Source: Asinibacterium sp. OR53 (GTDB lineage: Bacteria; Bacteroidota; Bacteroidia; Chitinophagales; Chitinophagaceae). From it: DNA of 64,000 nt. This document shows positions 55,410 through 64,000 of this stretch, in pieces. The position numbers were made by a program, and so were the translations under genes. The DNA is taken from positions 682,001 to 746,000 of the forward strand of contig NZ_KI911562.1 of assembly GCF_000515315.1 (NCBI RefSeq), written 5' to 3'. The first letter of the stretch is position 1. Every line of letters begins with the position of its first letter. Under the pieces are notes generated by a model. That model made no database searches. It was given only the letters and a program-made list of their open reading frames with translations, and had not been told where the DNA came from.

Positions 55410-55434
55410 TCACTACCAACCTAAAACCGAGTAT

Positions 55435-56637
55435 ATGCAAAAGATAGTACAACTGGCGCTCATGGCAACCGCTATTACCCTGGCGTCTTGCGGAGCCAAG
55501 TCAGACAACAATGCAACCAGTGAAAAGCAAACAAAACTGGCCGAGCTCAAAAAACAGCAGGCCGGTATCAATGCTCAAATTGAAACACTGGAAAAAGAAC
55601 TCGCCAAAACCGATCCCGCCGCAGCCAAAGAAGAAAAGGCCAAGCTGGTAACCATTGCTGCCATCCAGCCCGAAACCTTTGTGCATTATATTGACCTCCA
55701 GGGAAGGGTTGAAGCGGTAAATATTTCTTATGTGGCTCCTAAAGGTGCGCCTGGCGTAGTGAAAGCGGTGTATGTGAAAAAAGGTGATGTAGTGAAGAAA
55801 GGTCAGCTGTTGCTGAAACTCGAAGACGCCATCCCCCGCCAGAGCCTGGCCGCAGCACAGCAGAACCAGGAGACACTCAAAACACAACTGGCGTACCTGA
55901 AGAACTTGTACCAGAAGCAGAAAAATCTTTGGGACCAGAACATCGGTACTGAAGTACAACTCATCACTGCTAAGAACAATGTTGACAATGTAGAGAGCCA
56001 GATGAAAGCCAGCGATGAACAAATCAAGATCGCCAAAGAGCAACTGAATTATACTTCTATTTACAGCGATGTGAATGGTGTGGCTGAAGATGTGAACATC
56101 CGCGTAGGTGAAACTTTTGCAGGTATCGCCGGCAACAGTCCGCAAATAAAGATCGTGAACACATCCGACCTGAAAGTAACCACACAGGTACCGGAAAATT
56201 ATCTTGGTAAAGTAACCGTAGGCACTAAAGTGAAAGTAAACCTGCCCGATATCAATCGCACACTTGATGCCAAAATCAGTGTGGCCGGTAAACTCATCGA
56301 TCTTACCAACAGGAGTTTCTTTGCAGAAGCCAGGATACCTTCCGATGCTGCGTTTCATCCCAACCAGGTGGCGCTTGTGCAGATACAGGATTACACCAAA
56401 GCACAATCTATCACCGCTCCTGTCAATACCATTCAATCGGACGATAAAGGCAAATACGTAATGGTGGCTGTTAAAGAAAATGGCAAAATGATCGCTCACA
56501 AAAGACCGGTAGTGATTGGTGAATTCTATGGCGATAAAATGGAAATCAAATCAGGACTGCAAACAGGAGACCTGATCGTTACCGATGGTTTCCAGAGCCT
56601 GTATGAAGGCCAGCTCATCACAACGGAAAACAAATAA
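55435..56637 (+). CDS. RND efflux periplasmic adaptor (membrane fusion lipoprotein)
   Basis: 400 residues. ATAITLASCG is a lipobox with the acylated Cys near residue 19, followed by an unusual charged coiled segment (about 30-65) before the fold begins. The lipoyl-type half, VYVKKGDVVKKGQLLLKLED, a coiled-coil hairpin (about 140-200) and the beta-barrel with NTSDLKVTTQVPE are all evident. It bridges the inner-membrane pump and the TolC-family channel. Confidence 0.93.
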   Translation: MQKIVQLALMATAITLASCGAKSDNNATSEKQTKLAELKKQQAGINAQIETLEKELAKTDPAAAKEEKAKLVTIAAIQPETFVHYIDLQGRVEAVNISYVAPKGAPGVVKAVYVKKGDVVKKGQLLLKLEDAIPRQSLAAAQQNQETLKTQLAYLKNLYQKQKNLWDQNIGTEVQLITAKNNVDNVESQMKASDEQIKIAKEQLNYTSIYSDVNGVAEDVNIRVGETFAGIAGNSPQIKIVNTSDLKVTTQVPENYLGKVTVGTKVKVNLPDINRTLDAKISVAGKLIDLTNRSFFAEARIPSDAAFHPNQVALVQIQDYTKAQSITAPVNTIQSDDKGKYVMVAVKENGKMIAHKRPVVIGEFYGDKMEIKSGLQTGDLIVTDGFQSLYEGQLITTENK

Positions 56638-56670
56638 CCCACTGTCTAAGACCAATACCAAACTATTTAT

Positions 56671-59600
56671 ATGAGCGTATTAGAAAATATCAAACACAAG
56701 TTCAAAGAGTTTGGGCCTACTACCTGGAGTATCAAAAACAAAACATCGATCTACCTGATGATGCTCTTCGTGAGTATTGCAGGTATATTCCAGTTTGTTA
56801 CGTTGCCCAAAGAACAGTTCCCGGATATTGTGATCCCTACTATTTATGTTCAAACCATTTATGTAGGTAACTCTCCGAAAGACATCGAAAACCTGGTTAC
56901 GAGGCCTATCGAAAAACAAATCAAGGGAATCACCGGAGCCAAGATCAAAAAGTTCACCAGTACATCGCAGCAGGATTATTCTGCCATCATTGTTGAATTT
57001 GACACCGATGTAAAGACCGATGTGGCGTTACAGAAAGTGAAAGATGCGGTGGACAAATCAAAGCAGGACCTTCCCAACGATCTTACACAAGAGCCTACCG
57101 TATTGGAAGTAAGCTTCAGTGAGCAGCCCATCATGTACGTAAACCTGAGTGGCGATTATGATCTTCCCCGCTTGAAGAAATATGCCGATGACCTGAAAGA
57201 CAAGCTGGAAGACCTTTCGCAGATCACCCGCGTGGATATCGTAGGCGCTCCGGAAAGGGAATTTCAGATCAATGTAGACAATTACCGCATGCAGAGTTCC
57301 GGTATCACTTTCGATGATATCAATGCTGCCGTACAGCGCGAGAACATGGATATATCCGGCGGTTTGCTTGATGTGGGTAATATGAAGCGTAACCTGCAAT
57401 TGAAAGGACAGCTGAAAACAGCCAAGGATATTGAGAAGATCATCGTTCGCAACACCAGCGGCGCTCCCATCTACCTGAAAGACATTGCCAGGGTGATCGA
57501 TACCACCAAGGAAAAAGAAAGCTATGCCCGCCTCGATGGCAAGAATGTGGTAACCCTGAACATCATCAAACGCAGTGGTGAAAACCTCATCGAAACCAGT
57601 GATGGTGTGAAACAAGTAGTGGAAAATGCCAAAGGCGTGCTGTTTCCTAAAGACCTCAAAGCAGTGATCACCGGTGATATGAGTATCAAAACAAGGATAT
57701 CATTCAACGACCTGGTGAACTCTATTGTGATCGGTTTCGTACTGGTATTAATTGTACTCATGTTCTTCATGGGGGTCATCAATGCCTTCTTCGTAGCGCT
57801 CTCGGTACCATTGAGTATGTTCGTGGCCTTCGTGTTCTTACCGGGTGCCGATCTCATCATAGGCACACACGTGACACTGAATTTCATTGTGCTCTTTGCC
57901 TTGTTGTTCGGTCTCGGTATCATTGTGGATGACGCGATTGTGGTGATCGAAAACACCCACCGTATTTTCACGGAAGGAAAAGGCAGGCTACAGATTACGA
58001 CTTCTGCACGAATGGCTGCGGGCGAAGTATTTGTGCCGGTATTGGCTGGTACGCTTACTACGTTGGCTCCCTTTTTCCCGCTACTCTTCTGGCCGGGTAT
58101 CATTGGCAAGTTCATGGTGTACTTACCCACCATGCTCATATTCACGCTGGCCGCTTCATTGGTGGTAGCATTCATCATGAACCCGGTATTCGCCGTAGAC
58201 TTCATGGCCCATGCCGATGATGAGAGCAAGGAAGCGCCTGGCGCCATCTTTAAAAAGAAAGGTTTCTGGATTGCTATTGGTGTAGGCTTGTTGCTGGATT
58301 TGGCCGGCGCTCCTTTCTGGGGCAACCTGCTCATCTTCTTCATGCTGCTCGTTATCTTAAACCGTTTCGTGCTCGACAAAGCCATCCACTCATTCCAGAA
58401 CAGAGCCCTGCCCTGGATCATGAATCACTATGAACGTTTGCTCCGCTGGGCGTTGAAAGGATGGAGACCCGTGCACCTTTTATTAGGAACCATTGCTTTG
58501 TTCTTTGTCTCCTTCTTTGCATTCTCCGGCAGCATCAGTTCAGGCAGGATACCTATTACTTTCTTCCCGCAGGGAGATCCCAACCAGATCTATGTATATC
58601 TCAAATTGCCGGTAGGAACGAATGTAGCTTATACCGATTCCATTACCCGCATACTGGAATCACGTGTGAACAAAGTATTGGGCGTTGAAAACGGCAAACA
58701 AAACCCCGTAGTGGAAAGTATTATCAGCAACGTGGCCATCGGTGCGGGCGACCCTGCCAGTGGCGACCGTAGTACACGCAGCGAACTGGGAAGGATACAG
58801 GTATCATTCGTGGAATTCGAGAAAAGGCATGGTGTTTCTACACGGCCTTATCTTGATAAGATCCGCGCAGAGATGAAAGGTATTCCCGGCGCCGAGATCA
58901 GTGTTGACCAGGAGAAAGGCGGACCTCCCACCGATCCTCCCATCAATATTGAAATTGCCAGTGAAGAATTTGATGACCTGATCAAGACCGCCTCTGCGCT
59001 CAAGAATTATCTCGACAGCATACAGGTGCCTGGTGTGGAAGAGTTGAAGATGGATGTGGATCTCCAAAACCCAGAGATCACCCTTACGGTAGACCGCGAC
59101 CGCGCCCTGATCGAAGGTGTTTCTTCTGCCCAGATCGGGTCTCAGATACGTACTGCTTTGTTCGGAAAAGAAGTATCGAAGATCAAAGAAGGTAAAGAAG
59201 AATATAAAATACAATTGCGCAACAACGAGCTGCAAAGAAAAAGTCTCGTTGATCTGCTGAACATGCGCGTTTCATTCCGTGATATGGCCAGTGGCGGTGC
59301 AGTGAAGAATATTCCTATCAGTGCATTGGTAAAAGTAGAACCTACTTCTACCCTTGGAAGCGTGAAACGCAAGAACCAGAAGCGCCTGATCACTTTGCGT
59401 TCGAATGTATTGACCACAAAAGGTTACAATGCAACGGCTGTAAACCAGGTACTGGCCAAACATATTGCCAATTTCAACAAGAAGCCTGATAATGTAACCA
59501 TCAAGCAAACAGGTGAAGGTGAACAACAGGCTGAGACAGGCGCATTTCTGGGCAAAGCTTTGGCTATTGCACTCGGATTGATCCTGCTGGTACTGGTATT

Positions 59601-60270
59601 GCAGTTCAACAGTGTGAGCAAACCGGTGATCATCCTCACCGAGATCATTTTCAGTGTGATTGGTGTATTCATCGGTTTCACTATCACCGGAATGGAGGTA
59701 TCGATATTGATGACAGGACTGGGTATCGTTGGTCTCGCAGGTATTGTGGTGAAGAACGGTATCCTCGTGATTGAATTCGCCGATGAGTTGCGCTCCCGCG
59801 GTATCAAAACCAAGGAAGCAGTGATACAGGCAGGTAAAACACGTATCATTCCGGTACTGTTGACCGCGCTTGCGGCGATACTCGGATTCATTCCCATCGC
59901 GACCGGCTTCAACATCAACTTCATCACACTGTTCTCTGAGCTCAATCCGCATATCTTCTTCGGAGGTGATAACGTGGTATTCTGGAAGCCGTTGAGCTGG
60001 ACCATCATATTCGGTCTCGCCTTCGCCTTCTTCATGACCCTGTTCATCGTTCCCAGCATGTACCTCATTGCAGAACGCCTGCGCAGGCCCATGCGTAACA
60101 TGTTCGGCGGTAAATGGATCAGCTTCATGGGTATTCCGCCGCTCACCATCATATTCCTGTTCTTGATGGTAGTGGCGCTCATCAGGCACCGTATTGCCAG
60201 GAAGAAAAGAGAAAGAAGATTGAGGAACGATAAGAATGTTAACGCTGCTTTTACCGGCAGTTGGTTCTAA
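56671..60270 (+). CDS. RND-family efflux pump (AcrB/HAE1-like) with an extra membrane insertion
   Basis: 1199 residues against about 1050 for AcrB. Proton-relay residues are present: Asp420 and Asp421 in IIVDDAIVVIENT and Lys1028 in IVVKNGILVIEFA. The two porter halves are recognisable. Between the sixth and seventh expected helices, about residues 529-575 add two further hydrophobic segments (FWIAIGVGLLLDLAGA and LLIFFMLLVILNRFVL). A longer C-terminal tail (about 1150-1199) ends with another helix and a basic stretch. It works with the two upstream genes to export drugs, detergents or lipids. Confidence 0.94.
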   Translation: MSVLENIKHKFKEFGPTTWSIKNKTSIYLMMLFVSIAGIFQFVTLPKEQFPDIVIPTIYVQTIYVGNSPKDIENLVTRPIEKQIKGITGAKIKKFTSTSQQDYSAIIVEFDTDVKTDVALQKVKDAVDKSKQDLPNDLTQEPTVLEVSFSEQPIMYVNLSGDYDLPRLKKYADDLKDKLEDLSQITRVDIVGAPEREFQINVDNYRMQSSGITFDDINAAVQRENMDISGGLLDVGNMKRNLQLKGQLKTAKDIEKIIVRNTSGAPIYLKDIARVIDTTKEKESYARLDGKNVVTLNIIKRSGENLIETSDGVKQVVENAKGVLFPKDLKAVITGDMSIKTRISFNDLVNSIVIGFVLVLIVLMFFMGVINAFFVALSVPLSMFVAFVFLPGADLIIGTHVTLNFIVLFALLFGLGIIVDDAIVVIENTHRIFTEGKGRLQITTSARMAAGEVFVPVLAGTLTTLAPFFPLLFWPGIIGKFMVYLPTMLIFTLAASLVVAFIMNPVFAVDFMAHADDESKEAPGAIFKKKGFWIAIGVGLLLDLAGAPFWGNLLIFFMLLVILNRFVLDKAIHSFQNRALPWIMNHYERLLRWALKGWRPVHLLLGTIALFFVSFFAFSGSISSGRIPITFFPQGDPNQIYVYLKLPVGTNVAYTDSITRILESRVNKVLGVENGKQNPVVESIISNVAIGAGDPASGDRSTRSELGRIQVSFVEFEKRHGVSTRPYLDKIRAEMKGIPGAEISVDQEKGGPPTDPPINIEIASEEFDDLIKTASALKNYLDSIQVPGVEELKMDVDLQNPEITLTVDRDRALIEGVSSAQIGSQIRTALFGKEVSKIKEGKEEYKIQLRNNELQRKSLVDLLNMRVSFRDMASGGAVKNIPISALVKVEPTSTLGSVKRKNQKRLITLRSNVLTTKGYNATAVNQVLAKHIANFNKKPDNVTIKQTGEGEQQAETGAFLGKALAIALGLILLVLVLQFNSVSKPVIILTEIIFSVIGVFIGFTITGMEVSILMTGLGIVGLAGIVVKNGILVIEFADELRSRGIKTKEAVIQAGKTRIIPVLLTALAAILGFIPIATGFNINFITLFSELNPHIFFGGDNVVFWKPLSWTIIFGLAFAFFMTLFIVPSMYLIAERLRRPMRNMFGGKWISFMGIPPLTIIFLFLMVVALIRHRIARKKRERRLRNDKNVNAAFTGSWF

Positions 60271-60295
60271 CATAGTTTTGGTTAATAATCAACCG

Positions 60296-60336
60296 GCCGC
60301 CAACGTTTGTGAAGACACAAGCCTGGCGGCTTTTTT
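60296..60336 (+). terminator. Intrinsic terminator of the efflux operon
   Basis: GCCGCCA pairs with TGGCGGC, with an inner TTGTG/CACAA stem, followed by TTTTTT. It lies 25 bases after the pump stop codon. In the reverse direction no T run follows, so it serves the plus-strand operon. Confidence 0.85.
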
Positions 60337-60337
60337 A

Positions 60338-61489
60338 TTAACCCAGGTAAACCAGCTTCTCTACTGCTTTTTCTAATGTCTGCTCTTTTTTAGCAAAACA
60401 AAAGCGCAGCACTTTATCATCTTTACCTTCTTTATAAAAGGCCGATACGGGAATGGTGGCAATGCCATATTCCCGTGTTAACCTGATAGCTAACTCCTTA
60501 TCGGTTTCATTACTGAAATGCCCGTATCCGTAGCATTCGAAATAACTGCCGTGCGAAGGAATGCACCGGAATGGTGTTGCTGCCATCAGTTTCCGGAAAT
60601 AATCGCGCTTTTGCTGCATGAAGTCATTCAATGAAAGATACGCGTCTTTATGTGTAATGTATTCAGCTAACGCTACTTGTTTGGATGTATCGCAACTGAA
60701 ACAATTGAATTGATGCACTTTTCTAAACTCTTGCATCAGGCTGGGGGCGCTGATGCAATAACCCATTTTCCAACCGGTGCAATGATAGGTTTTGCCAAAA
60801 GAAAAACATACAAAGCTTCTCTCAAGCAAAGCTGGGTAACGCAAAATCGACTGGTGGGCTATGCCATCGAATATCAGGTGCTCATACACTTCATCGCTTA
60901 GGATAATGATATGGGTTCCTTCAACAATCTCCTGTAACTGCCGCATATCTTCTTCACGCAACACACTACCGGTAGGATTATGCGGCGAATTGATCATGAT
61001 CATCCTGGTCCGGCCACTGATCTTTGCGCGAACTTCATCCCAGGGAATCGAATAACCAGGGTATTGCAGTGGTATCAATACCGGTTTGGCGCCATTGACT
61101 TCAATATTGGGAATATAGCTATCGTAAGCCGGTTCAAAAACGATCACTTCATCGCCTGGTTGTAATACAGTGGTGAGTGCTGTATAAATAGCATAAGTAC
61201 CACCAGGTGTTATCGTTATTTGTGTGTCAGGGTCAATGACAGCGCCATAAAGTTGCCCGGCTTTGGCGGCCAGTCTTTCCCGCAGCAAAGGCAGTCCGTT
61301 CATGTGCGTGTACTGGTTCCATCCGTTGCGCATGGCTTCATTAACAAGTGAAACCAATTCCTCGCTCATGGGGAAGTCGGGAAATCCCTGGCCCAGGTTC
61401 ACTGCCCCATGCTCTGCAGCCAGCTGGCTCATAACCGTAAAAATAGTTGTGCCTACATTGTGTAGCTTCGAATGGATGAGGGGTTGCAT
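60338..61489 (-). CDS. Class I aminotransferase, methionine/kynurenine (YbdL-like) type
   Basis: 383 residues from the ATG at 61489. The longer frame begins at a TTG at 61513. The pyridoxal phosphate lysine is Lys233 in FSFGKTYHCTGWK, with NPTG at 171-174 and Asp199 in LSDEVYEHL. NLGQGFPDFP and ITITPGGTYAIYTAL suggest the KAT/YbdL group, which transaminates methionine and aromatic amino acids. It is probably a single-gene transcript, convergent with the efflux operon. Confidence 0.92.
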   Translation of the reverse strand: MQPLIHSKLHNVGTTIFTVMSQLAAEHGAVNLGQGFPDFPMSEELVSLVNEAMRNGWNQYTHMNGLPLLRERLAAKAGQLYGAVIDPDTQITITPGGTYAIYTALTTVLQPGDEVIVFEPAYDSYIPNIEVNGAKPVLIPLQYPGYSIPWDEVRAKISGRTRMIMINSPHNPTGSVLREEDMRQLQEIVEGTHIIILSDEVYEHLIFDGIAHQSILRYPALLERSFVCFSFGKTYHCTGWKMGYCISAPSLMQEFRKVHQFNCFSCDTSKQVALAEYITHKDAYLSLNDFMQQKRDYFRKLMAATPFRCIPSHGSYFECYGYGHFSNETDKELAIRLTREYGIATIPVSAFYKEGKDDKVLRFCFAKKEQTLEKAVEKLVYLG

Positions 61490-61648
61490 GAAAGAACAAT
61501 TAGGTATGATCAATGCATTTATTACAGCAATTTACTGATATGCACCAATCTTCCATCCTGTGTTATTCCTTCCAGTATAAATTGGAGTGAATGACTGATA
61601 CGGCAATGACTGCCGGGCGTTGTTAAAGAAATGGCAAAAGTGCATGTA

Positions 61649-62947
61649 TCAGGGAGCCAACTGGTTGGAGAGACGCTTCAATTCTGTTTCAGCAATTTTG
61701 CCCATATAGTTGAGGTTCATCAAACGGTAGCCTGCATCTTCAAAGCTTTGCTGCGCCAGCTTTACGTCAACGATGGTGGCCTGCCCCACCTGAAAACGCT
61801 GTAATACCAGGTCCATCAACTGGCCCGAGAGGCGATAATTGTCCTGCTCGGTCTGTAATTGCTCCAACGCGTTAGTGTAAGATTGAAAAGTCTTTACAGC
61901 GCCCGCTTCCAGACTGAGCGCCAGGTTATCGCGTTGAATAAGGGCATTGCGCGTATTGATTTCTGCTACCTGTTGTTGTCTTTTGCTGGCACTTCCGTTA
62001 TAGATGGGTATTGATAAACTGATTCCAACAAAAGGGCCATAGCTTTGGTTCAGCAGGCTGAAACCTGCACTACTCTTGTTACTATTGAAATTATACCCGG
62101 TATTGGCACGCAGGGAGGGATAACGAAGGGCGGCTGTTTCCTTTTCTATGAGCGCATTGATCTGCACCTGGCTGGCAGCAGAAAGTAACTGTGGGTTATC
62201 TTTCAATGCAGAACGGATATTATCCAGGCGAATGGAACGGTCTACCACAATCGTATCGGTAATATTCACGGAAGAGTCGGGCTTTGCAACGATGAGGTTG
62301 AGCAGATCTGTTTTGGCCTGATGGATTACCAGTTGCTGGCTGAGTTTTGACTGCACCAATGTATTGAGATCGAGCTGTGCCTGGTATATATCTGCATTGT
62401 TCGATAGGCCTGCTTCTTTGCGTACCTGCAGTATGGATAATTTTTGTTTCGATACTTCAATGGATTGCAGAATGGTTTGCAGGAGTTGCTGCTGCCGTAC
62501 AATATCATAGTATTTCACACTAACCGCCGCAATGGTATTCTGTATCTGGGCATTCAGCAATTGCTGGTTCTGGCGCTGTAGTTCACCCAGTCTCTTCTCG
62601 GTTGTTACTACCCGGTACCCGTTGTATAATAAAATGCTGCCAGTAATACCCGCCGTTAAGTTGTTGGAGCCTACATTGTTCCTTTTCACATCACGCGCAG
62701 CGTCTGCATATTTCTGGTTGATGGTAGTGAGCTGTTCATTATCGCCTGCCGTTGCACTCACTACCGGTAAAGCTCCTGCCACACCGCTGTTATTATTGAT
62801 GTTGCTGATCTCCAGGTTGTTTTTAGCCAAACGGATATCGAAACTGTTTTTCAATGCAGTATTAACAGCATCGGAAAGCGACAGTGACTGCTGCGAATAC
62901 CCTTCCATGGCAAGGGCCGTCAGGAAAACAAACAATAATTTTTTCAT
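61649..62947 (-). CDS. TolC-family outer-membrane protein
   Basis: 432 residues. A signal peptide (about 1-18, GYSQQ) is followed by the two-repeat coiled architecture of outer-membrane efflux channels, with LSLSDAVNTALKNSFDI at the mature start. No adaptor or pump gene is next to it on either side, so its partner is elsewhere. pyrH ends 61 bases upstream. Confidence 0.92.
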   Translation of the reverse strand: MKKLLFVFLTALAMEGYSQQSLSLSDAVNTALKNSFDIRLAKNNLEISNINNNSGVAGALPVVSATAGDNEQLTTINQKYADAARDVKRNNVGSNNLTAGITGSILLYNGYRVVTTEKRLGELQRQNQQLLNAQIQNTIAAVSVKYYDIVRQQQLLQTILQSIEVSKQKLSILQVRKEAGLSNNADIYQAQLDLNTLVQSKLSQQLVIHQAKTDLLNLIVAKPDSSVNITDTIVVDRSIRLDNIRSALKDNPQLLSAASQVQINALIEKETAALRYPSLRANTGYNFNSNKSSAGFSLLNQSYGPFVGISLSIPIYNGSASKRQQQVAEINTRNALIQRDNLALSLEAGAVKTFQSYTNALEQLQTEQDNYRLSGQLMDLVLQRFQVGQATIVDVKLAQQSFEDAGYRLMNLNYMGKIAETELKRLSNQLAP

Positions 62948-63008
62948 GTGCTGTGAAATTACCGGGCTGCTGTTGATGCATCCTCAAAAATTACACCAAC
63001 GGATGAGT

Positions 63009-63725
63009 TCAGCTTACCAGGGTACCAACACGCATGCCTTCTACCACTTTCAACAGGTTGCCTGGTTTATTCATGTCGAATACAATGATGGGCAGCTTGT
63101 TTTCCATGCAGAGCGTAAATGCGGTCATATCCATCACTCGCAGGTTCTGGTTGATGCATTCCTGGAAACTTACCGTATCGAATTTTTTTGCTGAAGGGTC
63201 TTTTTCGGGATCTGCATTATAGACACCGTCTACGCGCGTTCCTTTCAATATCACATCTGCTTTCATTTCAATAGCACGCAGTGATCCCGCTGTATCGGTA
63301 GTAAAATAAGGGTTGCCGGTACCCGCACCGAAAATTACCACACGCCCCTTTTCCAGGTGACGAAGGGCTTTCCGGCGGATATACGGCTCGGCCACCTGCT
63401 CCATATTGATGGCGCTTTGCAAACGGGTATACACGCCGATCTTTTCCAGCATCGCCTGCATAGCCATCGCATTAATCACTGTGGCAAGCATACCCATGTA
63501 ATCGCCATGCGCCCGTTCGATACCACTTTCAGCCTCATTCATACCCCTGTAAATATTACCCCCGCCGATCACAATGGCTACCTGAACACCCAGGTCGGTC
63601 ACCATTTTGATATCCTGTGCATATTGCTCAATGATACGGGGGTTAAAAGGATCACCATTCTGCTGGTCGCCTAATAAGGCTTCACCGGAGAGTTTGAGGA
63701 GAATACGCTTGAACTTGGGGAGCAT
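63009..63725 (-). CDS. pyrH: UMP kinase
   Basis: 238 residues from the ATG at 63725 ([19 protein letters not shown]). The open frame extends 30 codons further upstream with an atypical sequence that crosses the promoter. It phosphorylates UMP to [32 protein letters not shown] and the [10 protein letters not shown] segment are family hallmarks. It follows tsf, as in many bacteria, but a terminator lies between them. Confidence 0.97.
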   Translation of the reverse strand: MLPKFKRILLKLSGEALLGDQQNGDPFNPRIIEQYAQDIKMVTDLGVQVAIVIGGGNIYRGMNEAESGIERAHGDYMGMLATVINAMAMQAMLEKIGVYTRLQSAINMEQVAEPYIRRKALRHLEKGRVVIFGAGTGNPYFTTDTAGSLRAIEMKADVILKGTRVDGVYNADPEKDPSAKKFDTVSFQECINQNLRVMDMTAFTLCMENKLPIIVFDMNKPGNLLKVVEGMRVGTLVS

Positions 63726-63747
63726 GAGGAGGTTATTGATTCGACTG

Positions 63748-63779
63748 CAAATAACCTGAATTTTTAATGAGTCGCCAAA
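63748..63779 (-). promoter_or_regulatory. Probable pyrH promoter
   Basis: TTTG at 63779-63776 and GTTATTTG at 63755-63748 (half of TAnnTTTG conserved, including TTTG) are 20 bases apart. Transcription would start about 20 bases before the pyrH ATG, just after the tsf terminator. Confidence 0.4.
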
Positions 63780-63782
63780 CAG

Positions 63783-63820
63783 AAAATAAAAAGGAGTGGC
63801 CTGTATCAGTACCACCCCTT
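63783..63820 (-). terminator. Intrinsic terminator of tsf
   Basis: On the minus strand AAGGGGTGG and CCACTCCTT form a nine-pair stem with one mismatch around a 12-base loop, followed by TTTATTTT. It begins 25 bases after the tsf stop, separating tsf from pyrH. Confidence 0.75.
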
Positions 63821-63845
63821 CAATTATGCTACAACGGCATTGCCC

Positions 63846-64000
63846 TTATCCCAGTGCAACGCGTTTAAAACCTGTTACTTTCAGATCGGCTCCTACACTC
63901 TTCAGGTACTCGCCAACGCTCTTACCACCGTCTTTCACAAAAGCCTGTGCCAGCAAGGTTTGCTCTTTGAAGAAAGCATTCAGTTTGCCTTCAGCGATCT
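63846..64000 (-). CDS. tsf: Elongation factor Ts (C-terminal end; gene continues beyond window)
   Basis: The visible 50 residues, IAEGKLNAFFKEQTLLAQ then AFVKDGGKSVGEYL, ending VTGFKRVALG, are the C-terminal end of EF-Ts, which recycles EF-Tu. The stop is TAA at 63848-63846. The rest, and probably rpsB, lie to the right. Confidence 0.93.
   Translation of the reverse strand, partial: IAEGKLNAFFKEQTLLAQAFVKDGGKSVGEYLKSVGADLKVTGFKRVALG

Noticed and set aside
63726..63815. Extended N-terminus of pyrH
   Set aside because: The 30 extra residues do not fit UMP kinase and cross a likely promoter. The ATG at 63725 gives the standard start.
1..64000. CRISPR arrays, insertion sequences, prophage, tRNA or rRNA genes
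   Set aside because: No regularly spaced repeats, transposase or integrase motifs, or structured RNA genes were seen by eye. A tRNAscan or Infernal run could still find a small RNA I missed.

Overview
This looks like a chromosomal window from a member of the Bacteroidota, most likely family Chitinophagaceae (Chitinophaga/Niastella-like). The evidence is SusC/SusD pairs, a hybrid two-component regulator with Reg_prop propellers, DUF5686 and DUF4833-like domains, several -33 TTG / -7 TAnnTTTG promoter-like elements, and A-rich rather than Shine-Dalgarno-rich start regions. I could not run any search, so the family assignment comes from recognising the proteins. I see no CRISPR array, insertion sequence, phage gene, rRNA or tRNA.

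Layout. (1) 1-12491: a nutrient-uptake locus. Two SusC-like receptors (the left one runs off the window) and one SusD lie on the minus strand, with a divergent 1392-residue hybrid sensor/regulator. (2) 12508-16624: an assorted block of an aldehyde dehydrogenase, a DUF4337 protein, a DUF421 protein, a family 2 glycosyltransferase and a small lipoprotein. (3) 16628-34149: a large branched-chain amino acid and threonine cluster, all on the minus strand. In transcription order it is leuA-leuC-leuD-(ModF-like ABC ATPase)-leuB, then ilvD-ilvB-ilvN-ilvC-ilvA, then thrA-thrB-thrC. Two short leader peptides too small for routine ORF calling sit in front of ilvD and thrA. The ilv leader has nine consecutive Ile/Val codons and a strong intrinsic terminator after it. 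The thr leader ends in a Thr/Ile-rich run but no U-tract terminator is visible after it. (4) 34289-39344: a helical-repeat protein of unknown function and two PAS histidine kinases. (5) 39492-51399: a long minus-strand run that appears to be an inositol-(sphingo)lipid operon. It holds a TetR regulator, inositol-phosphate synthase, a PgpA-type phosphatase, a GtrA-like protein, a DUF5686 outer-membrane protein, a CDP-alcohol phosphatidyltransferase fused to a DUF4833-like domain, an Aur1-like PAP2 enzyme, then DUF1015, TPR and acyl-CoA ligase genes. (6) 51471-53222: serC and a DUF502 protein. (7) 53438-60270: a TetR-controlled tripartite RND efflux operon with a perfect 10+10 palindrome upstream. 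(8) 60338-64000: an aminotransferase, a second TolC-family protein, pyrH, and the 3' end of tsf with its terminator.

How the parts work together. The leu/ilv/thr genes make leucine, valine, isoleucine and threonine, and ilvA links threonine to isoleucine. The two leaders would let charged tRNA-Ile/Val and tRNA-Thr/Ile levels set expression of each segment. LeuA here is short and appears to lack the C-terminal leucine-sensing domain, which makes control at the gene-expression level more important. The inositol-lipid genes would make inositol phosphate from glucose-6-phosphate, attach it to CDP-diacylglycerol, dephosphorylate the product and pass the head group to ceramide.
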